Source: CAIWHR01 sp963830485 (lineage in GTDB: Bacteria > Pseudomonadota > Gammaproteobacteria > Burkholderiales > Casimicrobiaceae). Taken from it: 64,000 nucleotides of DNA. The DNA lies in NCBI GenBank assembly GCA_963830485.1, contig CAWHNE010000003.1, positions 37,800 through 101,799 on the forward strand, read 5' to 3'. The position numbers and the translations under genes are program-made. The notes beneath the pieces are model-generated. The model was not told where the DNA came from, did no database searches, and saw nothing but the letters and a program-made list of their open reading frames with translations. Shown here piece by piece: positions 43,616 to 51,997 of this stretch; position 1 is the stretch's first letter, and each line of letters begins with the position of its first letter.

Positions 43616-45643
43616 ATGGACATGGAAGTGAGAACCCGCGAGCTCGCCAATGCGCTTCGCGCACTCGCGATGGACGCCGTTCAGGCGGCCAACTCCGGGC
43701 ATCCGGGCATGCCGATGGGCATGGCCGAGATCGCGCTCGCGCTGTGGACCCGCCACCTCGCGCACAATCCGGCCAACCCGCGCTGGCCCGATCGCGACCG
43801 CTTCGTGCTGTCCAACGGCCACGGCTCGATGCTGCAATATGCGCTGTTGCACCTGACCGGCTACGACCTGCCGATGGCCGAGCTCAAGCGCTTCCGGCAG
43901 CTGCATTCGAAGACGCCGGGCCACCCGGAATACGGTGCGACGCCAGGGATCGAGACCACCACCGGCCCTCTCGGCCAGGGATTCGCGAACGCGGTCGGCA
44001 TGGCGCTCGCAGAGCGCCTGCTGGCCGCCGAGTTCAACCGGCCCTCCCACCGGATCGTCGACCACCGGACCTACGTGGTCGTCGGCGACGGCTGCCTGAT
44101 GGAGGGCGTCTCGCACGAGGTGGCCTCCCTCGCCGGGACCCTAGGTCTCAACAAGCTCGTTGCCCTCTACGACGACAACGGCATCTCGATCGACGGCGAG
44201 GTGCGCGGCTGGTTCACCGACGACACGCCGGGCCGCTTCGAGGCGTACGGCTGGAATGTGATCCGCGACGTCGACGGGCACGACGTGGAGGCGGTCGACG
44301 GCGCGCTTGTCGCCGCGCGTGCGAGCGCCGAGCGTCCGACGCTGATCTGCTGCAAGACCGTCATCGGCAAGGGCTCGCCGAACAAGGCGGGAACCGAAGC
44401 CGTGCACGGCGCGGCCCTGGGCGCCGCCGAGGTCGCGGCGACGCGCGAGGCGCTCGGCTGGCGTCACGCGCCGTTCGAGATTCCCGCGCACGTCTACGCG
44501 GGTTGGGACGCGCGGCCAGCGGGCGCCGCGCGCGAGCGCGCGTGGAACGAACGGATCGCCGCCTACGCGCAGGCGTACCCCGCGGAAGCGGCCGAGTTTC
44601 GGCGCCGGATCGCGGGCGAGCTGCCGGCGGGGTTCCGCGCCGCGGCGGTGGCGCTGATCGAGCGGCAGAACGCGAAACCGGCGAACGTCGCTACGCGGAA
44701 AGCGTCGCAGACGGTGCTCGAGACGCTCGTCGCGGAAGTGCCCGAGCTCGTCGGCGGCTCGGCGGATCTGACCGGGTCGAACCTGACGCACGTGCAGGGC
44801 ATGGCCCCGATCGGGCGCGCCGGCGGCGGCCGCTACCTCCACTACGGCGTCCGCGAGTTCGGCATGGCCGCGATCATGAACGGCCTGGCGCTCCACGGCG
44901 GGCACATCCCGTACGGCGGGACTTTCCTCGTGTTCTCCGACTACGCGCGCAATGCCTTGCGGATGGCGGCGCTGATGAAGCTGCGCTCGATCTACGTGTT
45001 CACGCATGACTCGATCGGGCTGGGCGAGGACGGGCCAACGCACCAGCCGATCGAGCACGCCGCAAGCCTGCGCTTGATCCCGAACCTCGAGGTGTGGCGA
45101 CCGTGCGACGCGACCGAGACCGCCGTTGCCTGGACCGCAGCGATCGAACGCTCCGGTGGCCCGACCGCGCTCCTGCTTTCACGCCAGAACGTCGAGGCGA
45201 AGCATCATTCGCCGACGGAGCTCTCCGACATCGCGCGCGGCGGCTACGTCCACTCCGAATCGGAGACCCCGCCCCGCGCGGTCGTGATCGCCACCGGCTC
45301 GGAGGTGCCGCTTGCGCGCGCGGCGCAGGTAGCGCTCGCTGCCGAAGGCATCGCGATTCGCGTCGTGTCGATGCCCGCGCCAGCGGTGTTCGACCGCCAG
45401 AGCGACGTCTATCGAACCGCCGTGCTGCCACCGCACCTGCCGTGCGCCGCCGTCGAAGCGGGCGTGCCCGACGGCTGGTACAAGTACACGGGACGCGGCG
45501 GAATCGTGATCGGCCTCGAGCGCTTCGGCGAGTCGGCGCCGGCCGATGCCGTCTATCGCGAGCTCGGCATCACCACCGAACGCGTGATTGGGGCGGTGCG
45601 GCGATTGCTGCCCGGCCCCAGCGCGGCCCCCCATTCGGGGTAG
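43616..45643 (+). CDS. tkt: Transketolase
   Basis: A 675-residue thiamine-diphosphate enzyme that moves two-carbon units in the regenerative part of the Calvin cycle. It starts MDMEVRTRELANALRALAMD; AANSGHPGMPMGMAEIA, FVLSNGHGSMLQYALLH, the ThDP site VVVGDGCLMEGVSHE, GVREFGMAAIMNGLALHGG and FTHDSIGLGEDGPTHQP are all intact. The ribosome site GGAG precedes ATG 43616. It is the last gene of the cbb run; no further cycle genes follow here. Confidence 0.97.
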   Translation: MDMEVRTRELANALRALAMDAVQAANSGHPGMPMGMAEIALALWTRHLAHNPANPRWPDRDRFVLSNGHGSMLQYALLHLTGYDLPMAELKRFRQLHSKTPGHPEYGATPGIETTTGPLGQGFANAVGMALAERLLAAEFNRPSHRIVDHRTYVVVGDGCLMEGVSHEVASLAGTLGLNKLVALYDDNGISIDGEVRGWFTDDTPGRFEAYGWNVIRDVDGHDVEAVDGALVAARASAERPTLICCKTVIGKGSPNKAGTEAVHGAALGAAEVAATREALGWRHAPFEIPAHVYAGWDARPAGAARERAWNERIAAYAQAYPAEAAEFRRRIAGELPAGFRAAAVALIERQNAKPANVATRKASQTVLETLVAEVPELVGGSADLTGSNLTHVQGMAPIGRAGGGRYLHYGVREFGMAAIMNGLALHGGHIPYGGTFLVFSDYARNALRMAALMKLRSIYVFTHDSIGLGEDGPTHQPIEHAASLRLIPNLEVWRPCDATETAVAWTAAIERSGGPTALLLSRQNVEAKHHSPTELSDIARGGYVHSESETPPRAVVIATGSEVPLARAAQVALAAEGIAIRVVSMPAPAVFDRQSDVYRTAVLPPHLPCAAVEAGVPDGWYKYTGRGGIVIGLERFGESAPADAVYRELGITTERVIGAVRRLLPGPSAAPHSG

Positions 45644-45857
45644 CAGGGCTATCCCCCGAAGCGGCTATAGACGGTGGATGCCGAAATTCGCCTAATGCCG
45701 GATTCGGCGGCCGCGGCGGATTGTCACAGGAAAAGTTCTACCCCATTTGACGTCCGACAAGGCAGTCGACCGCCGGGCGCCCACAATTCGTAATAGGGTC
45801 CGTTGCGACAGCCCCGATCGGGCGCGACTCCCTCCACCGGTATCGAGGAGACGAACG
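45644..45857. other. Gap between cbb operon and tusA
   Basis: A 214-bp gap without a gene. GCCGAA and TTCGGC near 45677-45710 could form a weak stem, and the run GGAAAAGTTCTACCCCATTTGAC is less G+C-rich than its surroundings. A terminator for tkt and a promoter for tusA are expected here, but I cannot identify either with confidence. Confidence 0.4.
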
Positions 45858-46085
45858 ATGAACTTCGACAAGGAACTCGACGCGCGCGGGCTCTCTTGCC
45901 CGCTGCCTATCCTCAAGACCAAGAAGTCGCTGAACGATCTCGCGTCCGGTCAGGTGCTGAAGGTCGTCGCGACCGATCCAGGGTCGATCAAGGACATGCA
46001 GGCGTTCGCGAACCAGACGGGGAACGCGCTCCTGTCGTCGGAGGAGGCCGACAAGACCTACGTGTTCTACCTGAAGAAGAAATAG
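45858..46085 (+). CDS. tusA: TusA-family sulfur carrier
   Basis: A 75-residue sulfur carrier with the signature D-A-R-G-L-S-C-P-L-P near residue 9-16, whose Cys holds a persulfide. The beta-alpha-beta-alpha-beta-beta fold is predicted from K-K-S-L-N-D-L and LKVVATDPGSIKDM, ending in YVFYLKKK. In sulfur oxidisers, TusA feeds sulfur to DsrE and DsrC. A GGAG site precedes ATG 45858. It starts a short group with dsrE2, 46 bp on. Confidence 0.95.
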   Translation: MNFDKELDARGLSCPLPILKTKKSLNDLASGQVLKVVATDPGSIKDMQAFANQTGNALLSSEEADKTYVFYLKKK

Positions 46086-46131
46086 ACCGGCAGCCGCGCC
46101 CTGCCCCAGCTCGGCCCCAGAAGGAGACGTC

Positions 46132-46764
46132 ATGGAAACCCAAACCCGACCCCTCGCCGAGGACAGCGCCGCGCTCGATCGCCTGATCCGCGAGCGCGTC
46201 GACGCGCTGCTCGATCAACGGCTCGCCGCCAAGCTCGCCGAGTTGAAGGCGGCGAAGACGCCGTCGATGACGATCATCGCCACCAAGGGCACGCTCGACT
46301 GGGCGTACCCGCCGTTCATTCTGTCGTCGACCGCGGCGGCGCTCGGCTGGGACGTGTCGGTCTTCTTCACGTTCTATGGCCTCGAGCTCCTGAAGAAGGA
46401 CCTGTCGGGGCTGCAGGTGAGCCCGCTCGGCAACCCGGCGATGCCGATGAAGATGCCGTTCGGGCCCCACTGGTTCAGGTCGATCCGCTGGAACATCCCG
46501 AACGCGCTGCAGTCGATCGTCCCCGGCTTCGAGGCCTTCGCGACGACGATGATGAAGAAGACGATCCGGAACAACGGCGTCGCCGAGATCCCCACGCTGC
46601 GCGAACTCTGCGTCGAGGCCGGCGTAAAACTGATCGGCTGCCAGATGACCGTCGACCTCTTCGGCTACGAGCGCGACGACTTCATTCCCGAGGTCAAGGA
46701 GTACGTCGGCGCCGCCACGTTCCTGCCGATGGCGAAGGACGCGGACGTGAGCCTCTTCATCTGA
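46132..46764 (+). CDS. dsrE2: DsrE2-like sulfur transfer protein
   Basis: A 210-residue member of the DsrE/DsrF/DsrH superfamily. A helical N-terminal extension (about 40 residues) precedes the fold starting S-M-T-I-I-A-T-K-G-T-L-D-W-A-Y-P-P. It contains the region GVKLIGCQMTVDLFGY, whose Cys is the candidate persulfide site. In many sulfur oxidisers dsrE2 sits with tusA, and both are thought to relay sulfur to the Dsr pathway. AGGAG precedes the ATG. The tusA link fits this role. Confidence 0.88.
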   Translation: METQTRPLAEDSAALDRLIRERVDALLDQRLAAKLAELKAAKTPSMTIIATKGTLDWAYPPFILSSTAAALGWDVSVFFTFYGLELLKKDLSGLQVSPLGNPAMPMKMPFGPHWFRSIRWNIPNALQSIVPGFEAFATTMMKKTIRNNGVAEIPTLRELCVEAGVKLIGCQMTVDLFGYERDDFIPEVKEYVGAATFLPMAKDADVSLFI

Positions 46765-46839
46765 CTCTCATGCACGCCGCAGACGGCCCGGTCGAGGCCG
46801 CCGCCGAAACCTTCTCGCTTCACCACCAGGGGATTCCTC

Positions 46840-48204
46840 ATGAAACACAACAAGCACACCGCCCTCTGCCTCGCCCTCGCGGCGGCCGGCATGGCATCGC
46901 AGACGGCTTTCGCGACCGACGGCTACTTCGCGAACGGCTACGGCATGAAATCGATCGGCATGGGCGGCGCCGCCGTCGCCGTCGCGCAGGAGCCTTTCGG
47001 CGGCGCGGTCAACCCGGGCGCGATGAGCTTCCTCGGCAACGAGTGGCAGCTCGGCGTGTCGTGGTTCAGCCCGCACCGCAGCGCCTCGCGCACGGGCTCG
47101 GGCCTCGCCAACATCGACGCGTCCGTCGACAGCGACAGCACCAACTTCTTCATCCCCGAGTTCGGCGTCAACTGGAAGTACAGCCCGGACCTTGCGCTCG
47201 GCGTCACCGTCTACGGCAACGGCGGGATGAACACCGACTACCCCGGGCGGCCAGATCTCGAACCTGAGCGCCTGCACGAATTTCCGGCGGCGGCGTCCGG
47301 TCGGGCCGTACAACCTGCTCTGCGGCACGGGCAACCTCGGCGTCGACCTGATGCAGCTGATGATCGCGCCGTACGTCTCGTGGCAGTTCGTCAAGGGCCA
47401 GTCGGTCGGCGTGACGCCGGTCATCGCCTACCAGCGCTTCAAGGCCGAGGGCCTGCAGGCGTTCGACAACCCGATCTTCTCGACCAGCATGGGGAACGTC
47501 ACCAACAACGGCTACGACGACAGCTGGGGCTTCGGCGTGCGCGTCGGCTACATGGGCCAGTTCACCGAGCAGTTCGCGATCGGCGCCGCCTGGCAGAGCA
47601 AGACCAGCATGGGCAACTTCGACAAGTACAAGGGGCTGTTCGCGCAGCAGGGCGGCTTCGACATTCCGTCGAACTTCACCGTCGGGATCGCGCTCAAGCC
47701 GTCGCCCCAGTGGCTGATCGCCGTCGACTACGAGCGGATCTTCTACGACGACGCGCCGTCGGTGAACAATCCCAGCTCGTGGATCGGCTATTGCGTCCCG
47801 CCGTCCTTCGGCGGTGCCGGCATCAGCGCAGCTACTGCCTCGGCGGCGACAACGGCGCCGGATTCGGCTGGCAGAACGTCGACGTCTGGAAGATCGGCGT
47901 GCAGTGGGCGATGAACGACCAGTGGACGTTCCGCGCCGGCTACAACCACACCGACAACCCGATCGGGCCGCAGGACGTCACGTTCAACATCCTCGCGCCG
48001 GGCGTCGTCCAGAACCAGTACACGGTCGGCGCCACGTGGAAGCTCGACAAGGTCTCCGAGATCACCGGCGCGTTCATGTACGCGGCGAACAACTCGGTGA
48101 CGGGCACGAGCCTGTTCGTTCCGTTCGGCCTGCCGCCGACGACCTCCGAAACGATCCAGATGAAGGAGTACCAGCTCGGGGTCGCCTACAGCCGCAAGTT
48201 CTGA
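46840..48204 (+). CDS. FadL/OmpP1-family porin with two compensating indels
   Basis: An outer-membrane transporter for hydrophobic compounds. After a signal peptide (CLALAAAGMASQTAFA) comes the FadL-typical start T-D-G-Y-F-A-N-G-Y-G and KSIGMGGAAVAVAQEPFGGAVNPG, where the NPG lid motif is characteristic. One frame is open throughout, but the true sequence leaves it near 47251 (extra base after Y-P-G) and returns near 47829 (missing base); the middle section reads IAPYVSWQFVKGQSVGVTP in the other frame. It ends in the strand EYQLGVAYSRKF. AGGGG precedes ATG 46840. Confidence 0.85.
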   Translation: MKHNKHTALCLALAAAGMASQTAFATDGYFANGYGMKSIGMGGAAVAVAQEPFGGAVNPGAMSFLGNEWQLGVSWFSPHRSASRTGSGLANIDASVDSDSTNFFIPEFGVNWKYSPDLALGVTVYGNGGMNTDYPGRPDLEPERLHEFPAAASGRAVQPALRHGQPRRRPDAADDRAVRLVAVRQGPVGRRDAGHRLPALQGRGPAGVRQPDLLDQHGERHQQRLRRQLGLRRARRLHGPVHRAVRDRRRLAEQDQHGQLRQVQGAVRAAGRLRHSVELHRRDRAQAVAPVADRRRLRADLLRRRAVGEQSQLVDRLLRPAVLRRCRHQRSYCLGGDNGAGFGWQNVDVWKIGVQWAMNDQWTFRAGYNHTDNPIGPQDVTFNILAPGVVQNQYTVGATWKLDKVSEITGAFMYAANNSVTGTSLFVPFGLPPTTSETIQMKEYQLGVAYSRKF

Positions 48205-48552
48205 GCAAATTCGGGTTATCGGAATTTCCGGGCGGCGGGCGCGATGCGCTTGCCGCCTTTTTTCTTGCGCTCGCCTGCCGATGGAATTGGCGTGCCACAC
48301 GCCGCCGTTCGCATGCGCGAAACCCGACACGCACGTCTTCTGGGACGACACGCATCCGACGAAGGCGCTTCATGGGATCGTTGCCCAGCAAGCGAGCTTG
48401 GCGATTTCCGCACCGTGATCCGGCGCGGACCGGCGACTCCCGCTCTTCGAAGTGGGCGTCGCCAACGGCGAAGGCCGCGGTTCGACGCAAGCTCAACGCG
48501 GTTTGCCGCACGGGTCGGACGCATCCCTCAGGGCGACACACCCGCACCCGCA
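48205..48552. other. Region between porin gene and TspO-like gene
   Basis: About 350 bp without an intact gene. The only recognisable part is the remnant of a GDSL-type hydrolase at 48281-48418 (separate entry). A T-run within CCGCCTTTTTTCTTGCGC at 48254 might belong to a terminator for the porin gene, but the preceding stem is weak. Confidence 0.5.
48281..48418 (+). pseudogene. C-terminal fragment of SGNH/GDSL hydrolase
   Basis: A 45-codon frame that reads C-A-K-P-D-T-H-V-F-W-D-D-T-H-P-T followed by K-A-L-H-G-I-V-A-Q-Q. The F-W-D-x-x-H-P-T motif carries the catalytic Asp and His (block V) of GDSL/SGNH esterases, where it lies at the C-terminus. Nothing upstream encodes the Ser, Gly or Asn blocks, because the porin gene ends 76 bp before. 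I read this as the tail of a gene lost by deletion. Confidence 0.6.
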
Positions 48553-49431
48553 TCAGACCCGCATGATCGACGTACTTGCTTCCATCAGGTACCACCTCTC
48601 GGCCTTCGCCGGCCGCACCGTCTCAACGCGGCGTCGCGATGCTTGGTTCGTGCGATCGCGCCCGGGCTGCCGCGCCAGCGTCACGGCCGCAAAGCCGGCC
48701 ACGACGAGCATTCCTACGCAAACAACGAGCGCGGTGGCGGCGAGCGGATCGTACCCGCGCTGGGCAACGAATATCGAGCCTGCGGCCGCAGCGATGACCG
48801 CCGGATAGACGGGGTCGCGGTAGCGGAGCGCGACGACGCCGCCCGCAGTCGTGGCGATTGCAAAGAACGCGGTGGCCAACTCGTGTTGTTCCATCATGGT
48901 CCCGGCGAGGAAGCCGCTCGCATTCAGCCAAAGCGGCGCCACAACCAGCAGCGCGAGAGTCATCGCTCCGAAGTAAAGGCTGAAGGGCACGCGCAACCAA
49001 CCCGAGTACCTGCCCGGGGATACCCGAGCAACGCGCGCGAACATGACGCCACCCAGGACGACGCTGGCGGCAACCAACGCGAGGGACAGTCCGATTTCCT
49101 TGTGCCGGAAGGCGACGACCCAGCTCGCGGCCAGTACGCTCGCCAGCGCAAGCGGAACGACCAACTTGTCATAAATGCGCATCCCGCGCCGGCGGGGCCG
49201 CAGGGCGGCAAGGAAGAAGGACGGCAGGGAGGCCAGGAGGGCCCCGCCCATCCCCTTCGCGAATCCGGCCGGCACGAACGTGTCGCCGTATTCGGCCACC
49301 ACGGCGGCGATCGGCGCGGATGCGCTAAGGTTGCTGTAGTCGACGATGAACCCGATGTTCGCCGCGACGACGATCAGCATCGCCCAGCGCAGGAACGTGG
49401 AGGAGAAACCGGTGCCGGAGGACTCTCGCAT
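48553..49431 (-). CDS. Polytopic membrane protein, possibly TspO-related
   Basis: A protein of about 292 residues with eight or nine hydrophobic segments. The piece W-L-R-V-P-F-S-L-Y-F-G-A near residue 150 resembles the P-F-S-x-Y-x-G-W helix in TspO/MBR-related proteins, but the length and the rest do not allow a firm call. The C-terminal 30 residues are polar. ATG 49431 is preferred over 49479 because the extra residues are unlike a membrane protein start. Its neighbours offer no clue to function. Confidence 0.5.
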   Translation of the reverse strand: MRESSGTGFSSTFLRWAMLIVVAANIGFIVDYSNLSASAPIAAVVAEYGDTFVPAGFAKGMGGALLASLPSFFLAALRPRRRGMRIYDKLVVPLALASVLAASWVVAFRHKEIGLSLALVAASVVLGGVMFARVARVSPGRYSGWLRVPFSLYFGAMTLALLVVAPLWLNASGFLAGTMMEQHELATAFFAIATTAGGVVALRYRDPVYPAVIAAAAGSIFVAQRGYDPLAATALVVCVGMLVVAGFAAVTLARQPGRDRTNQASRRRVETVRPAKAERWYLMEASTSIMRV

Positions 49432-49616
49432 CGCAGATCGCTTGCTGTGGCCTACAACCAACAGTATGCCATCGCGCAACAGTTTGCGATAGGCGAGGCG
49501 AAAGCGACGGGACCGGGCGACGCGGTGGGCGCGTCAGAACCGACAGCCTTCGTCCCAGTCATCTCGACACACGCTCGCGCCGCCGACCGTCGGACGTAGC
49601 GGCTGTCCGGCAGCGT

Positions 49617-49838
49617 GTGTCCGACTCGCTTCCCCCTTCCCCGCTTTCAATCAAGTCGGGGAAGCCACCGCAACCTGGCCTCGGTGGTCACAAGCCCGGA
49701 AGCCGTGGACGTCAAGCTCATGGAATGCGAGGTCATCTCAAGGAAATCCCCAATTCCGAGTCACAGAGTGAGGAAGTGCGCAACTGTGTCGTCTATTTCT
49801 ACGATCCGAAATGCTACGAGGAATGGATCGACGAGTAG
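49617..49838 (+). CDS. Doubtful 73-codon ORF
   Basis: GTG 49617 opens a frame whose last 25 codons read V-R-N-C-V-V-Y-F-Y-D-P-K-C-Y-E-E-W-I-D-E, with two cysteines seven residues apart and an acidic end. The first half is Pro/Gly/Arg-rich and looks non-coding. The distal part might be the remains of a small redox or metal-binding protein. No ribosome site is evident. Confidence 0.25.
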   Translation: MSDSLPPSPLSIKSGKPPQPGLGGHKPGSRGRQAHGMRGHLKEIPNSESQSEEVRNCVVYFYDPKCYEEWIDE

Positions 49839-50008
49839 CTCGGGGAACGGACGCGCGAACCGGGAGAACCCTGATCCTCCGCAGCGCGCGGTCGCCGCGG
49901 TGAAGAATGAGGACTTCGCGCGACGCGGTATTTCTGACCCAGCGGTTCACCCGGCGCAGGAAACTCACAGATCTTCCGGCGCAGGCGCTCCACTTGCGCG
50001 ACTCCCGG

Positions 50009-50377
50009 CTAGGCTACGCTGCCGAAGCCCCTGTCGATCGCGCCCGCCGGCGTCTTGAGCCCCGCGATCCGGCCGCCTTGCGCCACCGGACCACCGGGAA
50101 ACAGATGATAGAGGTGCCTGATGCCGCCCTGGCGATGGAACTTTTCGTCGAGCGCATCGTGCAGCTCGCGCAGGTTGATGGCGGTCGCGTCGTGTCGGGC
50201 GCAGTACTCCTGCAGGGCGCGGAGCGCTTCCCAGTGATCGTCGCCGAGCTCCAGGCCATCCTGCAGCGCGGCCTCGACCGCAGCGGCAGGCGTCCAGCCC
50301 TCGGGCGCATGAGGGAATCGGGGATCCTTGTCGGCGTCGCTACCGTCGCCTACGATTGCATCCATCAGACTTGTCAT
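50009..50377 (-). CDS. DsrC/TusE-like protein lacking C-terminal cysteines
   Basis: A 122-residue protein with the DsrC core: E-L-G-D-D-H-W-E-A-L-R-A-L-Q-E-Y, A-I-N-L-R-E-L, and L-Y-H-L-F-P-G-G-P-V-A-Q-G-G-R-I-A-G-L. The core aligns with canonical DsrC around G-E-N-H-W and L-F-P-Y-G-P. In DsrC two cysteines in the C-terminal arm carry the trisulfide; here the protein ends GAIDRGFGSVA with no Cys at all. It therefore cannot carry sulfur in the known way and may be regulatory. It is downstream of the tandem-TusA gene (30 bp), same strand. Confidence 0.8.
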   Translation of the reverse strand: MTSLMDAIVGDGSDADKDPRFPHAPEGWTPAAAVEAALQDGLELGDDHWEALRALQEYCARHDATAINLRELHDALDEKFHRQGGIRHLYHLFPGGPVAQGGRIAGLKTPAGAIDRGFGSVA

Positions 50378-50407
50378 CTCCGTTTCCTCCAGGAAGCGAA
50401 GCCTGCA

Positions 50408-50896
50408 TCAGCATTTGCGGATGTGGAACAGGTATTCGCCGGGCGCGGTTTCCCGGGCATCGGCCAGCTCCAGCCCGACCGCCTTTGTCCAGCTGCGCAC
50501 ATCCGCCCTGATGCCCGGGCAATCGCTGACGAGCTGCAGCACTTCCCCCTTGCGCATGCCGTCGAGCAGCTTCTTCGCCTCGATGATGGGACCGGGGCAG
50601 GTGGCGCCGCGAACGTCGAGCACGGCGTGGGGAGAAACGCGCTGAGCCTTGCCCTTGCGGATGTAGTACCCGGTCCCGCCGTGCGCCAATTTCTCGGTCT
50701 TCACAATCTCGACGTCGGCGTACTTGGGCCAGGAGAACAGGTCGTCCCGGGTAGACGGACAATCGGAAACGAGCAGCATCACTTCGCCCGCAAGCAATTC
50801 GTCGAGCACTCGCTTGGCGCCGAGCATCGGCCCGGGGCATGCCGCACCCATCATGTCGAGAGTGACGTGCGGCTTCGGACGGGTTGTCTTCACCAT
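50408..50896 (-). CDS. Protein of two fused TusA domains
   Basis: A 162-residue protein containing two complete TusA/SirA-like domains. Domain 1 (about residues 10-85) has M-M-G-A-A-C-P-G-P-M; domain 2 (about 86-162) has V-R-G-A-T-C-P-G-P-I. Both have a later V-S-D-C-P segment with a second cysteine, and the chain ends in Cys. TusA is normally a single 75-residue carrier, so this could hold two persulfides or move sulfur between its halves. ATG 50896 faces the divergent gene at 50942 across 45 bp. Confidence 0.85.
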   Translation of the reverse strand: MVKTTRPKPHVTLDMMGAACPGPMLGAKRVLDELLAGEVMLLVSDCPSTRDDLFSWPKYADVEIVKTEKLAHGGTGYYIRKGKAQRVSPHAVLDVRGATCPGPIIEAKKLLDGMRKGEVLQLVSDCPGIRADVRSWTKAVGLELADARETAPGEYLFHIRKC

Positions 50897-50941
50897 TCCG
50901 GCGAGCGATTCTATGGGTGCTAAACTGAGTATATACCTCCG

Positions 50942-51997
50942 ATGACGATGCGCAATCTTCCGCAACTCGCGAGCGTGGTGCAGCGCAATTGCGACATCTC
51001 CGATGCCCGCCATGCGGGCGACTACGGACTGTGCACCTTCTTGCTGAAAATGCGCGAGTATTACCGCTGGGAGAACGAGCTGCCATTCGCACGCACCCTG
51101 CCCAAGGACGAATTGGGCGACTGGCTGACGGCGCGCGAACGAATTTGGGAAGGTCTGCAGACCGATGAGTTCGCACCGCTGCCACTGGGGAGCGGCGGGC
51201 TGGATCCGTTCGGCGCCGAGGCCGCCAACCGCGAGCTGCTGCCGCAGGGCTGCGTCTACAGCGCCGGCTACGCACGCTTTCAGAAGCCCATGTTTTTCCT
51301 GGGCCGGTTGCTGCGCGTCGAGGAGCGCGCCGGGTTCACGATTCTGATTTCTTCCTGCGAATACGCGCGCGAACTGGCCGCGCCTCCGGCGATGCTTCAG
51401 GGGCGCACGATCTTCGTGCGCCTGGAGTCGGTGCGCCGCTACCTGTGGGAGAAGATCGAGGAATGGCAGTGGCGCAAGCAGGACAACGCCATGGCGCGCG
51501 CGCTGGCGAGCTACGATTTCATCGCCGACACCGAAGCGGCGTTGCAGCGCATGGCCGACAACGAGATGGAAGCCATGATCCTGCACGAGGTCGGCGAGGC
51601 AATGGCCGGCGAACTCCTCGGCGAGGCATGGCGCGAGATGGTGCTGTCGGTGGCGCGCACCCGCAGCGAACCGACCGCGCGTGCGGTGCGCGACCTGTTG
51701 GCCGACTGCCTTTCGACGCTGCCGAGGCTGCTCGAGCGCGCCAACCTGCCGGCGCTGCATTTTCATTTCGCCACTTTCGATGCCCCGCGCCGCCAGTTGT
51801 TCCCGCAGGCGCTCGAGGCGTACGAGCATTTCCTCCGCCACGGCGATCTGGACCGGATATGGCAGGTCGTGCGCGAAGGAAAGGAACGTTGGTTGGCGAC
51901 GGCCCGGGGGCTGCTCGCGCTCGACCCGGCTGCCCGTGAGACGGCCATTGAAGCTCTGCTCGAGGAGGCCTCGGCGCGCGCGGGCTCCGTCCGCTAG
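50942..51997 (+). CDS. Uncharacterised 351-residue protein
   Basis: A soluble, mostly helical protein with no signal peptide or membrane segment. I do not recognise a domain. Features seen are an N-terminal C-x10-C (residues about 17 and 30), Y-Y-R-W-E-N-E-L-P near residue 40, and a conserved-looking EMEAMILHEVGEAMAGELLG segment with H-E-V-G-E near residue 218 that could bind a metal. Start ATG 50942 or 50948. Its stop TAG shares a CTAG with the convergent gene at 51994. Location between a tandem TusA and dsr suggests a role in sulfur metabolism. Confidence 0.65.
   Translation: MTMRNLPQLASVVQRNCDISDARHAGDYGLCTFLLKMREYYRWENELPFARTLPKDELGDWLTARERIWEGLQTDEFAPLPLGSGGLDPFGAEAANRELLPQGCVYSAGYARFQKPMFFLGRLLRVEERAGFTILISSCEYARELAAPPAMLQGRTIFVRLESVRRYLWEKIEEWQWRKQDNAMARALASYDFIADTEAALQRMADNEMEAMILHEVGEAMAGELLGEAWREMVLSVARTRSEPTARAVRDLLADCLSTLPRLLERANLPALHFHFATFDAPRRQLFPQALEAYEHFLRHGDLDRIWQVVREGKERWLATARGLLALDPAARETAIEALLEEASARAGSVR

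Noticed and set aside
46840..48204. Reading the porin as one uninterrupted 454-residue protein
   Set aside because: The middle part of that frame is an Arg-rich shadow; porin strands continue in another frame between two compensating indels.
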